From Sergeia podlipaevii (Eukaryota; Euglenozoa; Kinetoplastea; Trypanosomatida; Trypanosomatidae), in the NCBI GenBank assembly GCA_030849805.1, contig JASANZ010001994.1, forward strand, positions 1-31,049: a stretch of DNA of 31,049 nucleotides, given 5' to 3'. The notes beneath the pieces were generated by a model. That model was not told the DNA's origin. It did no database searches and saw only the letters and a program-made list of their open reading frames with translations. Shown here piece by piece: positions 1 through 10,688 of this stretch; positions within the stretch are counted from its first letter, which is position 1, and the number at the start of each line of letters is the position of its first letter. The position numbers were made by a program, and so were the translations under genes.

Positions 1-1489
1 CACGCACAAGGTGGCTTGCATTCTGTATCACAGCTATGACATCCGCAAGGGCGATATGGTGGCTATTGTTTTGATGGATCACATCCTGTATCCCGCCATC
101 GCGTACGGCATCATGGAACTCGGTGCGGTGGTCACCACAGCCAACGCCATCACGACCTCAGAGAACCTCGCCCCCTACATGGAGATAAGTGGCGCCAAGG
201 TGATTGTGACGTCACGAAAGTTCCGTGAGACAGTAGAGGGAACTATCGAACTCGTCAAGGCTCGGACAGAACGAGACCCCTCGTTTTTTTGCATGGAGGA
301 TATTGAAGCGATGGTGGTGAACGAGATTCCATCTGACTATACCGCGCTGCAGGATGCCAAGCCGGAGGATGTGATCTTCGTGCCCTTCTCGTCTGGCACT
401 ACGGGCATTTCAAAGGGTGTGCAGCTCACAAACTACTGTCTTCTCGCACAGCTCCTACAGTTGAGGCCTCTAAGTGCTCATAGAGATGAAACATTTCTGT
501 CGGTGCTTCCCTTCTTCCATATTTACGGGTTCTCGATGGTGATGTCGTCCATTCTTGCTGCAGGAGGCACGCAGGTGATCATGATGGCCTTCAGCACTGC
601 CACGTATATTGGCAACTTACTCACCTACAAAGTGAATGGGGTGTGCGTGGCACCTCCCATGGTGAATGCGCTGGTGCATCGACTGGAGGCTATGGATAGC
701 AAGGCCGATCTCTCATCTCTTGTGTATTGCCTGTGCGGTTCCTCGCCGCTGTCCAACGATATGGCTGCTCGTCTGATGGCGTGCGCACCCAATATGGTGC
801 TGGGACAGGCATGGGGTATGACGGAGATGTCCCCAGCCGTGACCTCTATTCCTCGCGATAATCCTGGAGTAACATTTGAGATGTGTGGGTCTCTTCTCGC
901 AGATGCTGAGCTCCGCATTATCAAGGTGGATGCCTGCCAGCAAAGTGGTGCGGATAAGTCATCAGGCATTGACGTGGAGGAAGGCGAAGAGGGCGAAGTG
1001 TGGTGCCGTGGTCCGCAGATGATGAAGGGGTACCTTAACGACGAGGACACGAAGTTGGCAATGCAAGACAGCTGGTACCGCACCGGTGATATTGGTCGCA
1101 TCCTCCCATGCTCCAACGCACTCGTCATCACCGACCGCCTGAAGGAATTGATCAAGTACAAGGGCTTTCAGGTCTCCCCAGTGACGATGGAGCGGGCACT
1201 CTTGTCGCATCCGTGTGTGGCTGACTGCATCGTGGTGGGTGTACCGGACCCTCTTGACAGTACATTTGAGATGCCTCGAGCTCTTGTGGCGCTGAAGGAG
1301 AGCTTAACTGCAAAGGAAGCCATCCATGCTTCCGATGATATCTATCGTTTTATGATGAAGAAGATGCCGCCACATATGCGTTTACATGGCGGCGTTCATA
1401 TTGTTGATAGCATTCCTAGAAATGGATCCGGCAAGTTTATGCGCCGCCTGACTCGTCAAGAGGAGATCGAGTATTGTGAACGTGAGTAA
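1..1489 (+). CDS. 4-coumarate:CoA ligase-like acyl-CoA synthetase, copy 1 (5' end outside window)
   Basis: This is an adenylate-forming enzyme (AMP-binding superfamily) expected to activate a carboxylic acid with ATP and pass it to CoA; the substrate cannot be read from sequence. The frame is open from base 2 with no start, and alignment with copy 2 places its first visible codon at residue 102 of that paralogue, so about 101 codons are missing and 495 are present. Visible motifs are the P-loop SSGTTGISKG (about 390-420), GQAWGMTEMSP (about 803-838), the YRTGDIG motif (about 1077-1095), DRLKELIKYKGF (about 1132-1168) and the A10 motif GSGKFMRR with the catalytic Lys at 1433-1435. The P-loop has Ser where copy 3 has the usual Pro. 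The frame ends in TAA. All core motifs are intact, so this is probably an active enzyme cut by the window edge and not a pseudogene. Confidence 0.9.
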   Translation, partial: THKVACILYHSYDIRKGDMVAIVLMDHILYPAIAYGIMELGAVVTTANAITTSENLAPYMEISGAKVIVTSRKFRETVEGTIELVKARTERDPSFFCMEDIEAMVVNEIPSDYTALQDAKPEDVIFVPFSSGTTGISKGVQLTNYCLLAQLLQLRPLSAHRDETFLSVLPFFHIYGFSMVMSSILAAGGTQVIMMAFSTATYIGNLLTYKVNGVCVAPPMVNALVHRLEAMDSKADLSSLVYCLCGSSPLSNDMAARLMACAPNMVLGQAWGMTEMSPAVTSIPRDNPGVTFEMCGSLLADAELRIIKVDACQQSGADKSSGIDVEEGEEGEVWCRGPQMMKGYLNDEDTKLAMQDSWYRTGDIGRILPCSNALVITDRLKELIKYKGFQVSPVTMERALLSHPCVADCIVVGVPDPLDSTFEMPRALVALKESLTAKEAIHASDDIYRFMMKKMPPHMRLHGGVHIVDSIPRNGSGKFMRRLTRQEEIEYCERE

Positions 1490-3563
1490 AGGAAGCGTCA
1501 TCGGAAATAATAATGAATATTTGTTTTCGATATATAGTTTGCATTTTTCATACATTTATGTGTCTATGGGTGGGTGTTTTTTTTTTCTTCTCTTTTTGTG
1601 TTCATATAGTGTCGCGATGAGGGAACGAGATAAAATTAATCTGGTTTTTTTTTTTTGTATGTGTGTCTTTTTTTTTTTTTTTGACTGGCAGGACCTCGAG
1701 GAGACTGAAGGTCGTATTCATACGATGTTGTTTTGTAAGCCGGCACTTGGGTGTCGTTCTTCTTTTTGTGTGTGTGTATTCTGCCACCGTTTTGAACGGG
1801 GTAGAATGGGAATCTTTAGACAACGTTTACGGAGGTGTGCATCTTGGTAACCATATACGATATATTTTTCCCTTTTCTCTTTCTTGTTCTACTTTCTGAC
1901 TTTCAAGCGTGTGCTGATGATACCGGAAGACGATTAGACATTTTAAAAATTATGAGAGAGAGGGGGGCTCATGAGCGAACGATTCCACTGCTCAGTTCTC
2001 TCTTTATATTAGAAAGCAATGACAGTTGACGGTGGTAGTCTGTTGAGCAAATTTATGCGCTGCATTTTCATTCTTTTTATTATGGAAGGGGGGGGGTAAT
2101 GTATACAAAATACGAACGTTATATGAAGCACTGTATTGTGGACCTTTTTTTTTTAGCTGTTATTATCATCATTATTATTTTACTATAGTGAGTGCGTGTG
2201 TGTGTATGTGTATGTGTATGTGTGTGTGCGTTAAACGGTCGATTGGCATTGGCAGAACACCCTTCTGCTTTTCTAGATGTGCGCCGAATAGTATATCTCT
2301 GCCTCACGAGTTTCACACTGAAAGCATGCTCGGGCGCGGTCTTTAAGATATATTGTTAATTAAAAAGTCTATCTGGGTATAGTATTTATTTTCTTTTCCC
2401 AATGACAGCAACTTTTTCATTCTAAATTAATTTGCGTGCGACACGAACTACAATAGTAGAGGGAGACAGTCTTCTTGGGGAGTAGAAAGAGATGGAGCAG
2501 CTTGTGATAGGCGCATACGTAGGTGCCGTCGTCATTCTTCATTACTATTACTACTATTATTCACTATTCGATGTGATTGCTGATATACGTATATTCATTT
2601 TATTATTATTTTTTTTTCTTGCTCATGCACCTTATACGTGTTGCAGTATGTGGTATTGATCAACAATGAAAACTAAAATGGTAAAAGTGCACAACAATGA
2701 ATTCTGAAAAGGGATGGATGTTCTTTTACACCTGTCATGTATGTATAGTCATCTAGAAGAAAGAAGGAGCCTCTTCTTTTTGGGTGGGGGCGTACCACTA
2801 CACGTTTGAACTGTGTATGATAGCAATATACATATCATATACTCATTGTGGTAATAACATTATGGATGAGAAGCAATTTCTTTATATATATATGCATCGC
2901 ATTGGGTGAATCTTCTCCGCTTCATGTGCTACACACGTTCAGAGAAAGGAAAACACCTTTTAAAAAATATATATACAAGAGAAAACGCGAAGAACAAAGG
3001 CGGATAGTCAGATTTACGTGTGGGAAATAGATAGAAAATATACGAATTTATTGCGTGCGTGTGCCTATAGGTATACGTATGTGTGTGTGTGTGTATGTTT
3101 TTTTTTTTCCTTTTAGCAGCTACTTATTTCCCCCCCCCCCTCAACATCTCTTATTTCTAGAGCAAACAAAAACAGGAAATATACAAGAAATTAGAACACA
3201 GGGCTCAGGAATGGGAAAGCGAATGTCTTTGTATTTTTTCTCTTGTTCTCGTATAAAAAGAAAAATTTTTTAAACGACGTTTTCTTTCTTTTTCCTTGCT
3301 CCTCTTACAACAAAGAAACAGATGCACTTATACATGTTTATGAGCGAGGGTCTACGTTGGATTGAAAGTGACGACAATTTATGTGTTGCCTTTTGCTGTT
3401 GGACATGTCTGTATGGTCCTCTCTTTTGCTTCTTTTGTGCTTTCTCTCTTTTTTTGTTGTTGTTGTAGTTAGTTTAGAAACATCATCCGTTTGCAACGCA
3501 CCCAGATATTGCATCATCTCGCAAAGTATACGTTGAACGAAGAAGAAAAAGTAGACAGAAAAA
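1490..3563 (+). other. Intergenic region between ligase copies 1 and 2 (UTRs, no gene seen)
   Basis: This 2.07-kb AT-rich stretch should hold the 3' UTR of copy 1 and the 5' UTR of copy 2. It contains T tracts (for example 1577-1586 and 1670-1682), a TG/TATG-rich repeat at about 2193-2230, a G run near 2088-2096 and a C run near 3131-3140. Open frames here are low-complexity (Phe/Leu/Cys or His/Thr runs) and do not resemble proteins. I see no tRNA or other RNA gene. Its sequence does not obviously match the next ligase spacer, so the duplication unit is now recognisable mainly in the coding part. Confidence 0.7.
3427..3468 (+). promoter_or_regulatory. Candidate spliced-leader acceptor for ligase copy 2
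   Basis: A T/C-rich tract ending in a short TTG repeat runs into an AG at 3467-3468, with further AGs at 3471-3472 and 3476-3477. This would give a 5' UTR of roughly 90 nt without an upstream ATG. The assignment rests on the known trypanosomatid pattern of a polypyrimidine tract followed by AG; the exact site is inferred. Confidence 0.5.
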
Positions 3564-5381
3564 ATGCTCCGCACTTGCACACGACGTTACATTGCGGCTA
3601 CCACTGGCATCACCTTGGCTGGTGCCGCTGCGGTTGGGGTGCCTAGGCCTGGAGCTCGCCCAGTAATGGTAGATACTGGTGTTCCAGGACAACCACCGCA
3701 GCGCATCTACAAGTCCCTCTACCCATCCATCCTTGAGGAACTCGGCAAGCACCACAGCCTCTGCGACTACATGTTCAACCAGTGGGCCGCCGCGGATCAG
3801 ACAAAGCCCGCGCTCATCCAGGCCGAAACCAAGCAGCAGCTCACATACCCACAGCTGCGTCAGCTCACGCACAAGGTGGCTTGCATTCTGTATCACAGCT
3901 ATGACATCCGCAAGGGCGATGTGGTGGCTGTGTCTCTGCTTGACAACATCCTGTATCCCGCCATTACATATGGCATCATGGAACTCGGTGCGGTGGTCAC
4001 TACAGCCAACGCCATCACTTCCCCTGAAATTCTTAGCACGCAAATGAAGGCAAGTAATGCGAAAGTGCTGGTTGCCTCACGTAAGTTCCATCAGGTGGCG
4101 GAGGGTACCGTGGAGTTCATTCAGAAGCATGATTCCCGAGAGGTGCGAATCTTGTTTTTGGAGGATATTATGCAGATGCAGGTGGACAAGCTACCAGCTA
4201 GCTACACAGCTATGCAGGAAGCCAAGCCCGAAGATGTGATCTTCCTGCCCTTCTCGTCCGGCACTACGGGCACCTCGAAAGGGACACGGCTCACCAATAA
4301 GTGCATCACCGCCAACCTTCTTCAATCCATTCCATTTGGTGCAACCGAAAACGAGACGCTGCTCTCTGTTCTTCCCTTCTTCCACATATTTGGGTTCACG
4401 TGTATTATGTCAGCCACGCTTTCTTCACTATCGACGCAGGTGGTCATGATGTCCTTCAACGCTCATGCGTACCTTGAGGCCCTTCAGCAGTACAAGATCA
4501 ATGGGGTGTTCGTCGCTCCGCCCATGGTGGCTGCCTTACTGCACCGTCTGGAGGCACCTGAGTGGAAAGGCGACCTCTCCTCACTTCGCTTTTGCGTCTC
4601 TTCGTCGTCGCCGCTCTCGCCTGATGTTTGCCGGCGTGTGCAGAAGATCCTGCCAAACGTCATCATTGGTCAAGGCTGGGGCATGACGGAGATGTCGCCC
4701 GCTGTAACTGCGCAGCCCCGCGATATTCCACCTACTAACATTAGCTACGAGGTGTGCGGATCATTGATCTCTGACACGGAGTTTCGTGTCGTCAAGGTGG
4801 ACGACAACCAACAAAGCGGCGCGGACAAGTCCGCTGGTATTGACGTGGAGGAAGGTGAAGAGGGCGAGATTTGGGTGCGCGGCCCGCAGATGATGAAAGG
4901 ATATATCAAAGAGGAGGATACTAAGGTTGCCATTCAGGACGGCTGGTACCGCACCGGTGATATCGGCCGAGTCGTCAAGGATCGCGAGTCTCTTGTCATC
5001 ACTGACCGCCTGAAGGAGCTAATCAAGTACAAGGGCTTTCAGGTATCCCCAGCGACAATGGAAAAGGCGCTCTTGTCTCACTCATGGGTTCGTGACTGCA
5101 TTGTCATCGGTATTCCTGATCCACGTGATGTGAGCTTTGAAATGCCCCGCGCCTTGGTGATGCTGAAGGACAATATCAGCACGAAGGATGCGGTTCGTGC
5201 CTCGGACGAGCTCTTTCGTTTTATTATGAAGAAGATGCCTCCACACCAGCGTCTACATGGCGGTGTGCGTATCGTTGAGAGTATCCCCAGAAACGCCACC
5301 AACAAACTCATGAGGCGGCAAGCCCGTCAGGCGGAGATTGACTACGTGAATAGTCTGGACAGGGAAACTGACGCAGTATAA
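3564..5381 (+). CDS. 4-coumarate:CoA ligase-like acyl-CoA synthetase, copy 2
   Basis: This 605-residue AMP-binding enzyme is predicted to form an acyl- or aroyl-AMP and then a CoA thioester. Motifs in order are the P-loop SSGTTGTSKG (about 232-241), GQGWGMTEMSP (about 369-379), the YRTGDIG motif, DRLKELIKYKGF (about 481-492) and a C-terminal A10 region RNATNKLMRR. There the catalytic Lys (K581) is kept, but the residue before it is Asn instead of the usual Gly. The P-loop also lacks the usual Pro. The N-terminus (MLRTCTRRYIAATTG, then a mildly hydrophobic Ala/Gly stretch to about residue 28) resembles a mitochondrial presequence or a weak membrane anchor; no C-terminal peroxisomal/glycosomal signal is seen. 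The ATG is the first after the candidate acceptor. The frame ends in TAA. The motif changes suggest specialisation relative to copy 3. Confidence 0.93.
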   Translation: MLRTCTRRYIAATTGITLAGAAAVGVPRPGARPVMVDTGVPGQPPQRIYKSLYPSILEELGKHHSLCDYMFNQWAAADQTKPALIQAETKQQLTYPQLRQLTHKVACILYHSYDIRKGDVVAVSLLDNILYPAITYGIMELGAVVTTANAITSPEILSTQMKASNAKVLVASRKFHQVAEGTVEFIQKHDSREVRILFLEDIMQMQVDKLPASYTAMQEAKPEDVIFLPFSSGTTGTSKGTRLTNKCITANLLQSIPFGATENETLLSVLPFFHIFGFTCIMSATLSSLSTQVVMMSFNAHAYLEALQQYKINGVFVAPPMVAALLHRLEAPEWKGDLSSLRFCVSSSSPLSPDVCRRVQKILPNVIIGQGWGMTEMSPAVTAQPRDIPPTNISYEVCGSLISDTEFRVVKVDDNQQSGADKSAGIDVEEGEEGEIWVRGPQMMKGYIKEEDTKVAIQDGWYRTGDIGRVVKDRESLVITDRLKELIKYKGFQVSPATMEKALLSHSWVRDCIVIGIPDPRDVSFEMPRALVMLKDNISTKDAVRASDELFRFIMKKMPPHQRLHGGVRIVESIPRNATNKLMRRQARQAEIDYVNSLDRETDAV

Positions 5382-7502
5382 GATTGGTGTATGAGAGACG
5401 TTTGGGATATAGAAAAGAAAGTTGTTGTTGTTTTTAAATGAAAAGGCCCCTTTTATATCCACGGAAGTGCTTTGGGAAGGATTAAATGAAGCGTCAGCAG
5501 CTCTCTCACTGTTGATTCTTCAATTTTTTTTTCTCTACCATTCGCTTTCTCGCCTTCTTTATTTTTTTTTTTTTTTTAAGAAAACATTATTACTAGTATT
5601 ATGATTTGTTTGGGGTCTTCTCGTTGGGGCTCACGTACTTCTGCGCATCTCGAAGGCTAATATATCACGATTTTTTCATTTGCTTTTTTTTTAGTATTCT
5701 TGTGCTACTTTTGAGGATGCGTCTCTCGTATAGAACTAAGTTCATTCTACGCACGCCTTGGAGAAAATGCTAGATGGAAACTTGGTGACTTTCTTCTTCA
5801 TATATTATGCTTTCCACTTAACTCACACACAAAGAGTTGCACCTCATGTACGCTCTTGTGTTTGTGTGGAGGAAAGCAAAGAAGATATTTTTTAAAAAAG
5901 ATGAATAGCAGTTTCACGCTTTATTTATACATCGATTGTGGTCATAGTGTTTGAACGTTGCGGATGCGTATATACACGTGTGTGTGTGCGACTTTTTTTT
6001 TCTGCTCACACCAATCATCGCGTACTTACATTATTATCATTATTGTCACTATTACAATTATCATTATTCATATTGTTTTAAGATCCTTTTGTTTTTTTTT
6101 AACGAAGCGAACGGTCGCAAAAAGGTACATGTATCGTAGAGTAGGAAAGGATGCCGCATTGCTTTTGATCCCCCTTATTGGGGTTATGTTTTGTGTACTA
6201 TGTATTCGTATGTGTGCACGGAACTCGATTATAAAAAAAATGCTAGATGTGTCTATGTTGCCACTACAGAAAACTACTTCTCTATATATGTTGTTGCCGT
6301 TGTAGCTTTATTGTATTTGCTGATTCTACCGCTTAGTCATTCTTTTTATTATTATTATTATTTTGCTTCTAACGTTTTTTTTTTTTCAATATTGCTGACA
6401 TTTTTTTTTTTCCTTTGAGGTGTTTGTTTGTGCTCTGTGATACTAAGCTGCATTTTTTGTTGTTGTTGTTGTTGTCGAGGCCATGTCTGTTGTTTATATT
6501 ACTTATCTGTGATGGTCCCGTTGCGGAGGGGTATTTCCTCTAGTGGTCATTACAGTCGAATATAGTGTTGACTTTTAATTTGCTGTATATATAGACATAT
6601 ATGATCTCTTTCACATACATATACACGTATGTGCATGTGTGCATGCGAGCACACTTGTGCCTGCTTCACTTAGACACTTATTTAGGATACACATGAGGCG
6701 TCATATGCGTTAGATGGGCTTGCATCTCTTGTAATTGTTGCACTTAACATCCCTTTTTTTAAAAAAGGCAAAACGATCGGGAGTGCGGAGGAAAGTGATT
6801 GTTACACAAAGAAAAAAGCATTTACAACCCCAAAATAGCCGCATGGTTCGCTTTATGAGCTATACTTTGCAGTATTACAATATTGTGAAGGTGCGCTTTG
6901 TGTTTTTTTTCTTAAGTTTCCTTTTTTTTTTCCTTCTCGGTAGCTTCTAACGTTCACGTCACCCTTCACGTAGTTGTCATTCTTTTTTTGTTTTCTTTTT
7001 GATCTTCTTCTTTTTCTTGGCTGTATTCCAATTCGTCTGCTCTCAATGTTATATCCTCCTCTGTTTATCCTGCTCATTATTTCTTTTTCTTTTTTTGTAT
7101 GTATGTACAGCAAAACATTACTCAAGCGTCCATACACTTTCGCACGCCTAGCTTTTTCTTCATATCTAGCTACACACTCTTTTTTATATATTGCTTAGTT
7201 GCTCCTAGTGCTTTCACAGCTCAACAGTATATCAAGTAGTTTTGCTGTTTATTTATATTTATATTTATATATTGCTTTGGTTTACCACTCCTTTGTAGTA
7301 TCTACTTTTTCTTTTTCTTTATTAGCAATAGAGGCCAAAAAAAAAAACTGAAACAAACAAACAAATAAATTTAAGAGGACGCACACAGGTGAGACTATAT
7401 CTGCCAAATTACTCTACCTAGAGACCTTCTTCACTTTTTTTATTCTTTATTTTAGATTTCCCGAAGTTGGTTTTAGCACTACAATATTGAACCGCTAGAC
7501 AC
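5382..7502 (+). other. Intergenic region between ligase copies 2 and 3 (UTRs, no gene seen)
   Basis: This 2.1-kb AT-rich spacer has T tracts (about 5560-5577, 6379-6388, 6400-6411), TAT/CAT-rich triplet-like stretches near 6030-6080 and 6347-6362, a short (TTG)n at about 6460-6475, and a 7-bp inverted repeat CACATAC/GTATGTG at 6612-6633. Open frames here are Phe/Leu/Tyr-rich low complexity. No RNA gene is evident. Confidence 0.7.
7425..7455 (+). promoter_or_regulatory. Candidate spliced-leader acceptor for ligase copy 3
   Basis: A T-rich tract (CTTCTTCAC followed by T runs) ends in TTTTAG with AG at 7454-7455. This predicts a 5' UTR of about 47 nt free of ATG before the start at 7503. The site is inferred from the trypanosomatid trans-splicing pattern. 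Confidence 0.55.
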
Positions 7503-9437
7503 ATGTTTCGTGTTCCTGCTTCTCCAGCAGTCGGTGCTCTTCGCGGCAGCATGCTTGCTGCTGGTGCCTGCAAGACGACCCTTGGCACGTCCAATTACAA
7601 TGCCCTATTCTGCTCCCAGCGCTTCGTGCGTACCCCTGAAGGCATCTACAAGTCTGACTTCCCATCCGTGATGGAATCTATCAACAAGGAGCAAAGTCTC
7701 TATGCCTACATGATGAAGCGCTGGAAGCTGGCGGATCAGGACAGGAAGGCCTGCATTCAGGCTGAGACTGGCCAGAGCTTTACCTATGGCGAGCTCCCTG
7801 CTCTCACAGAGAAGTTTGCGCAGATTTTATATCACAAGGGCGAGGTTCGCAAGGATGATGTGGTGTGCATTGCGATGCTCAATACGGTGCTTTACGCCCC
7901 TGTCGCCTACGGCTGCATGCGCCTTGGAGGTGTGATCTCTACTATGAACGCCGTGGCCGCCCCCAGCACCCTCGCCTACCACCTCAAGGCGAACAACACG
8001 AAGGTGCTGCTGACAATGAAGTTCTTCCAGAAAAATATGGAAGAAGCAGTGGATATTGTGTTCAAGGAGACCGGACACAAGGTCACCATCTTGTATCCCG
8101 ATCAGTTTACTGCGATGTCTGATACTCCTGCGATTCCCGCTGATTACGATCCCATTTCTGAGGTCAAGGCCGACGATCCAGTCTTCATCCCCTTTTCCTC
8201 TGGCTCTACTGGCCTTCCCAAGGGAGTGCAACTCACCAACAAGTGCCTTATTGCAAACATGGAGCAGGTGCGCACCTGCTTTGACCTTGTAAACGACGAT
8301 ATTTCCATCTCCGTTCTTCCCTTCTTTCATATTTTTGGTTTCACCTGCTGCCTGAACGCTCTCATGACGTGCCAGGGCACACAGGTGGTGATGATGCGCT
8401 ACACCCTCGACACCTTTCTCCAGGTCATCCAGGATCAAAAGGTAACTCTCTCGCTCGTGGCGCCACCTATTTTGGTTTCCCTTCTGAAGAACGCGGAAAA
8501 GGTGAAAAAGTACGACACGAGCACCATCAAAGCCATGCGCTCCGGCTCAGCGCCGCTCACAGCGGAGATGGAGCAGGCCTGCGAAGAGCTCTTCCCAGGC
8601 TGCTCAGTGGGCCAGGGCTACGGCATGACCGAGATGTCCCCAGTGGTGACCGCGGTGCCCATGAATGACAAGAACCGCAAGTACGGTAGCAGTGGTAAGA
8701 TCATCCCCGACACGGAGATGCGCATCGTGAAGATTGACGACAACCAGCAAAGTGGCGCGGACAGGTCTGCTGGTGTTGATGTGGAGGAGGGCGGCACCGG
8801 TGAGCTCTGGTTCCGCGGCCCGCAGATCATGAAGGGCTATCTCAAGGAAGAGGACACAAAGATGGCTGTCCAGAACGGCTGGTTCCGCACTGGTGATATT
8901 GGCTATTACGATAAAAAGACTGGTGACTTGATGATTACGGACCGTCTGAAGGAGCTAATCAAGTACAAGGGCTTCCAGGTCTCCCCGGCTGAGATGGAGG
9001 GCGTTCTGCTAGAGCACTCGTGGGTGGAGGACTGCCTTGTGATTGGCGTCCCTGACCCGCTGGACATCAGCTTTGAGAATCCTCGCGCTCTCGTCGTGCT
9101 CAAGAAGACTCTCGGTAAGTCCGATACTGTACGTGCGTCAGATGAGATTTATCGCTACATCCAAGGCAAGATGCCCCCTCACAAGCGCCTGCACGGTGGT
9201 GTCCGCATCGTGGACAAGCTCGAGCGCAACCCTACAGGCAAGGTGATGCGCCGCCAGATCCGCCAGAAGGAGATTGACTTTCTCAAGGCCGAGGCCGACG
9301 GAACAGTTGTCGAGGACAGTGGCTCTCACTTTGCTGAGCGTATGCAGAGCTTCAGGGAGCTGAAGGAGAAGATCGTCCTACTTGTGAAGCTGACCTGGCA
9401 CATTCAGGCCGGAAAGTGGAAGAACAAGATGAATTAA
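7503..9437 (+). CDS. 4-coumarate:CoA ligase-like acyl-CoA synthetase, copy 3 (canonical motifs)
   Basis: This 644-residue AMP-binding enzyme has the most canonical motifs of the three. They are the P-loop SSGSTGLPKG (about 231-241), GQGYGMTEMSP (about 370-380), the FRTGDIG motif, DRLKELIKYKGF (about 480-491) and PTGKVMRR with catalytic Lys K580. The N-terminal 45 residues are rich in Ala, Arg, Ser and Cys with few acidic residues and end in RFVRTPEG, resembling a mitochondrial presequence. It carries a C-terminal extension of about 45 residues after the A10 motif, ending in a Lys/Trp-rich helix-like stretch (LTWHIQAGKWKNK), which the other copies lack. The predicted reaction is ATP-dependent CoA ligation of an unknown acid. 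The start follows a short ATG-free leader; the frame ends in TAA. Its motifs suggest it kept the ancestral activity. Confidence 0.93.
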   Translation: MFRVPASPAVGALRGSMLAAGACKTTLGTSNYNALFCSQRFVRTPEGIYKSDFPSVMESINKEQSLYAYMMKRWKLADQDRKACIQAETGQSFTYGELPALTEKFAQILYHKGEVRKDDVVCIAMLNTVLYAPVAYGCMRLGGVISTMNAVAAPSTLAYHLKANNTKVLLTMKFFQKNMEEAVDIVFKETGHKVTILYPDQFTAMSDTPAIPADYDPISEVKADDPVFIPFSSGSTGLPKGVQLTNKCLIANMEQVRTCFDLVNDDISISVLPFFHIFGFTCCLNALMTCQGTQVVMMRYTLDTFLQVIQDQKVTLSLVAPPILVSLLKNAEKVKKYDTSTIKAMRSGSAPLTAEMEQACEELFPGCSVGQGYGMTEMSPVVTAVPMNDKNRKYGSSGKIIPDTEMRIVKIDDNQQSGADRSAGVDVEEGGTGELWFRGPQIMKGYLKEEDTKMAVQNGWFRTGDIGYYDKKTGDLMITDRLKELIKYKGFQVSPAEMEGVLLEHSWVEDCLVIGVPDPLDISFENPRALVVLKKTLGKSDTVRASDEIYRYIQGKMPPHKRLHGGVRIVDKLERNPTGKVMRRQIRQKEIDFLKAEADGTVVEDSGSHFAERMQSFRELKEKIVLLVKLTWHIQAGKWKNKMN

Positions 9438-10562
9438 GCTTTTTTCTGAGGAAAAAGGGAGGAAAATGCAACATATAGTCGCAGCAAAGAGAAGAGGAGA
9501 AAAAAGAGTAAAAAGTAGGGTATGAAATTGCCTAGTGATTTCGTGCATACACTGCCGGAGAAGTTGTAAATATAGTTAGTGGTATGGCGTTAGTTTCCCA
9601 GGTGCCGCGCTGGTTTGAAGTCTGAGATAGAGAGCACATTGGGGGGGGGGGGGAAAAATATATTATTATTATTTTCTAAAGCTTCTTTTCTATGTTTCTT
9701 CTCTTTATCACGTAGAGGAGGGAATGCGTTCAATGTGTTTTTGTATGTGTGTGTGTTTTCTTCTTCTGTTTTTTTTTCTTTCTTTTCTTTAGGTTTATTG
9801 CTACAGCGATGTGAGGCCATCGCATTGTGCGTTGTAAGATTTTCCCCCGTTTTTTCTCTTGTATTATTTCTTTCTCTTATGTTTGAGCCATTGTGTGCCG
9901 TAAATGTACATCTTGCGTTACTTTGACTACACAGTAGCAGTACGCGAGTGTGTCTTTTATATGTAGTTGTTGTTGTTTTTTTTTATAGGTGACGGTAGTG
10001 GTGATGGTGTGTGTACCCCTCCTTCTCTCTCTTCTTGGGGGTGGTGTGGGGAATAATAGGTGTTAAACTAGGAGGGAAAGGGGGAAAGTTGTTGGGAGAG
10101 GAAATAATAGGCGAGTGTATGTATGTATGTATGTGTATGTGTGTGTGTGTGTGCTTCAAAAATGCATGAGCACTTATGTTGTAGGGATCTTCAGTGCGAA
10201 GAACACCTTTCGTAAGAACGACACGAATTCGACCACAGCTTCTTCATTTCTTTTTTTATTTGTTTCTTACGCATATATATAGAAAGCGGATGAGCTTTTG
10301 TGGCTATTGTTGTGGGGTATTTTTTGCCGAATCAAGTTAATCATTTCCTTCACACTAGTTGGCTTTATTATTACTTTCTCCCACCACCTGCGTGTATTCA
10401 CCTCTTTTATCATATGTTGTTTTGTGATTTTGCTTTTCTTTTTTTTTTCTAAAGAAACTTAGCGGTATCTTACCATTGTTAACATATATATTGGTGGACC
10501 TTATCCAATGTTGCCCGTGTGGTCTTCGATGACGTTAGAGAGAATAGCACTTTCGACAACGC

Positions 10563-10580
10563 GTGTGTGTGTGTGTGTGT
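10563..10580. repeat. (GT)n microsatellite
   Basis: Nine perfect GT units lie in the spacer downstream of ligase copy 3. TG repeats on the transcribed strand recur in almost every spacer of the window. Confidence 0.9.
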
Positions 10581-10666
10581 TTTCCTGTTATTATTATTTT
10601 TTTACTGTACTTGATGTTAGCGTGCTTTCCCGCTATTTGGAAGGGGGAATTTGACGCTTTTACATG

Positions 10667-10688
10667 TATATAGCACTTGAGCTATATA
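10667..10688. repeat. Inverted repeat / possible hairpin
   Basis: TATATAGC and GCTATATA form a perfect 8-bp stem around the 6-nt loop ACTTGA, inside the probable 3' UTR of ligase copy 3. It is AT-rich and could be chance. Confidence 0.4.

Noticed and set aside
1..1489. Ligase copy 1 as a 5'-truncated pseudogene
   Set aside because: The missing 5' end coincides with the window edge and the visible frame is intact with all core motifs.
6612..6633. 7-bp inverted repeat CACATAC/GTATGTG as a regulatory hairpin
   Set aside because: It is short, lies within TG/CA/TA alternating sequence where such palindromes are expected by chance, and has no supporting context.
9615..9926. Spacer ORF of 103 codons after ligase copy 3
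   Set aside because: The translation is Phe/Leu/Ser/Cys low complexity created by T tracts and a G run, as in the other spacers; there is no protein-like pattern.
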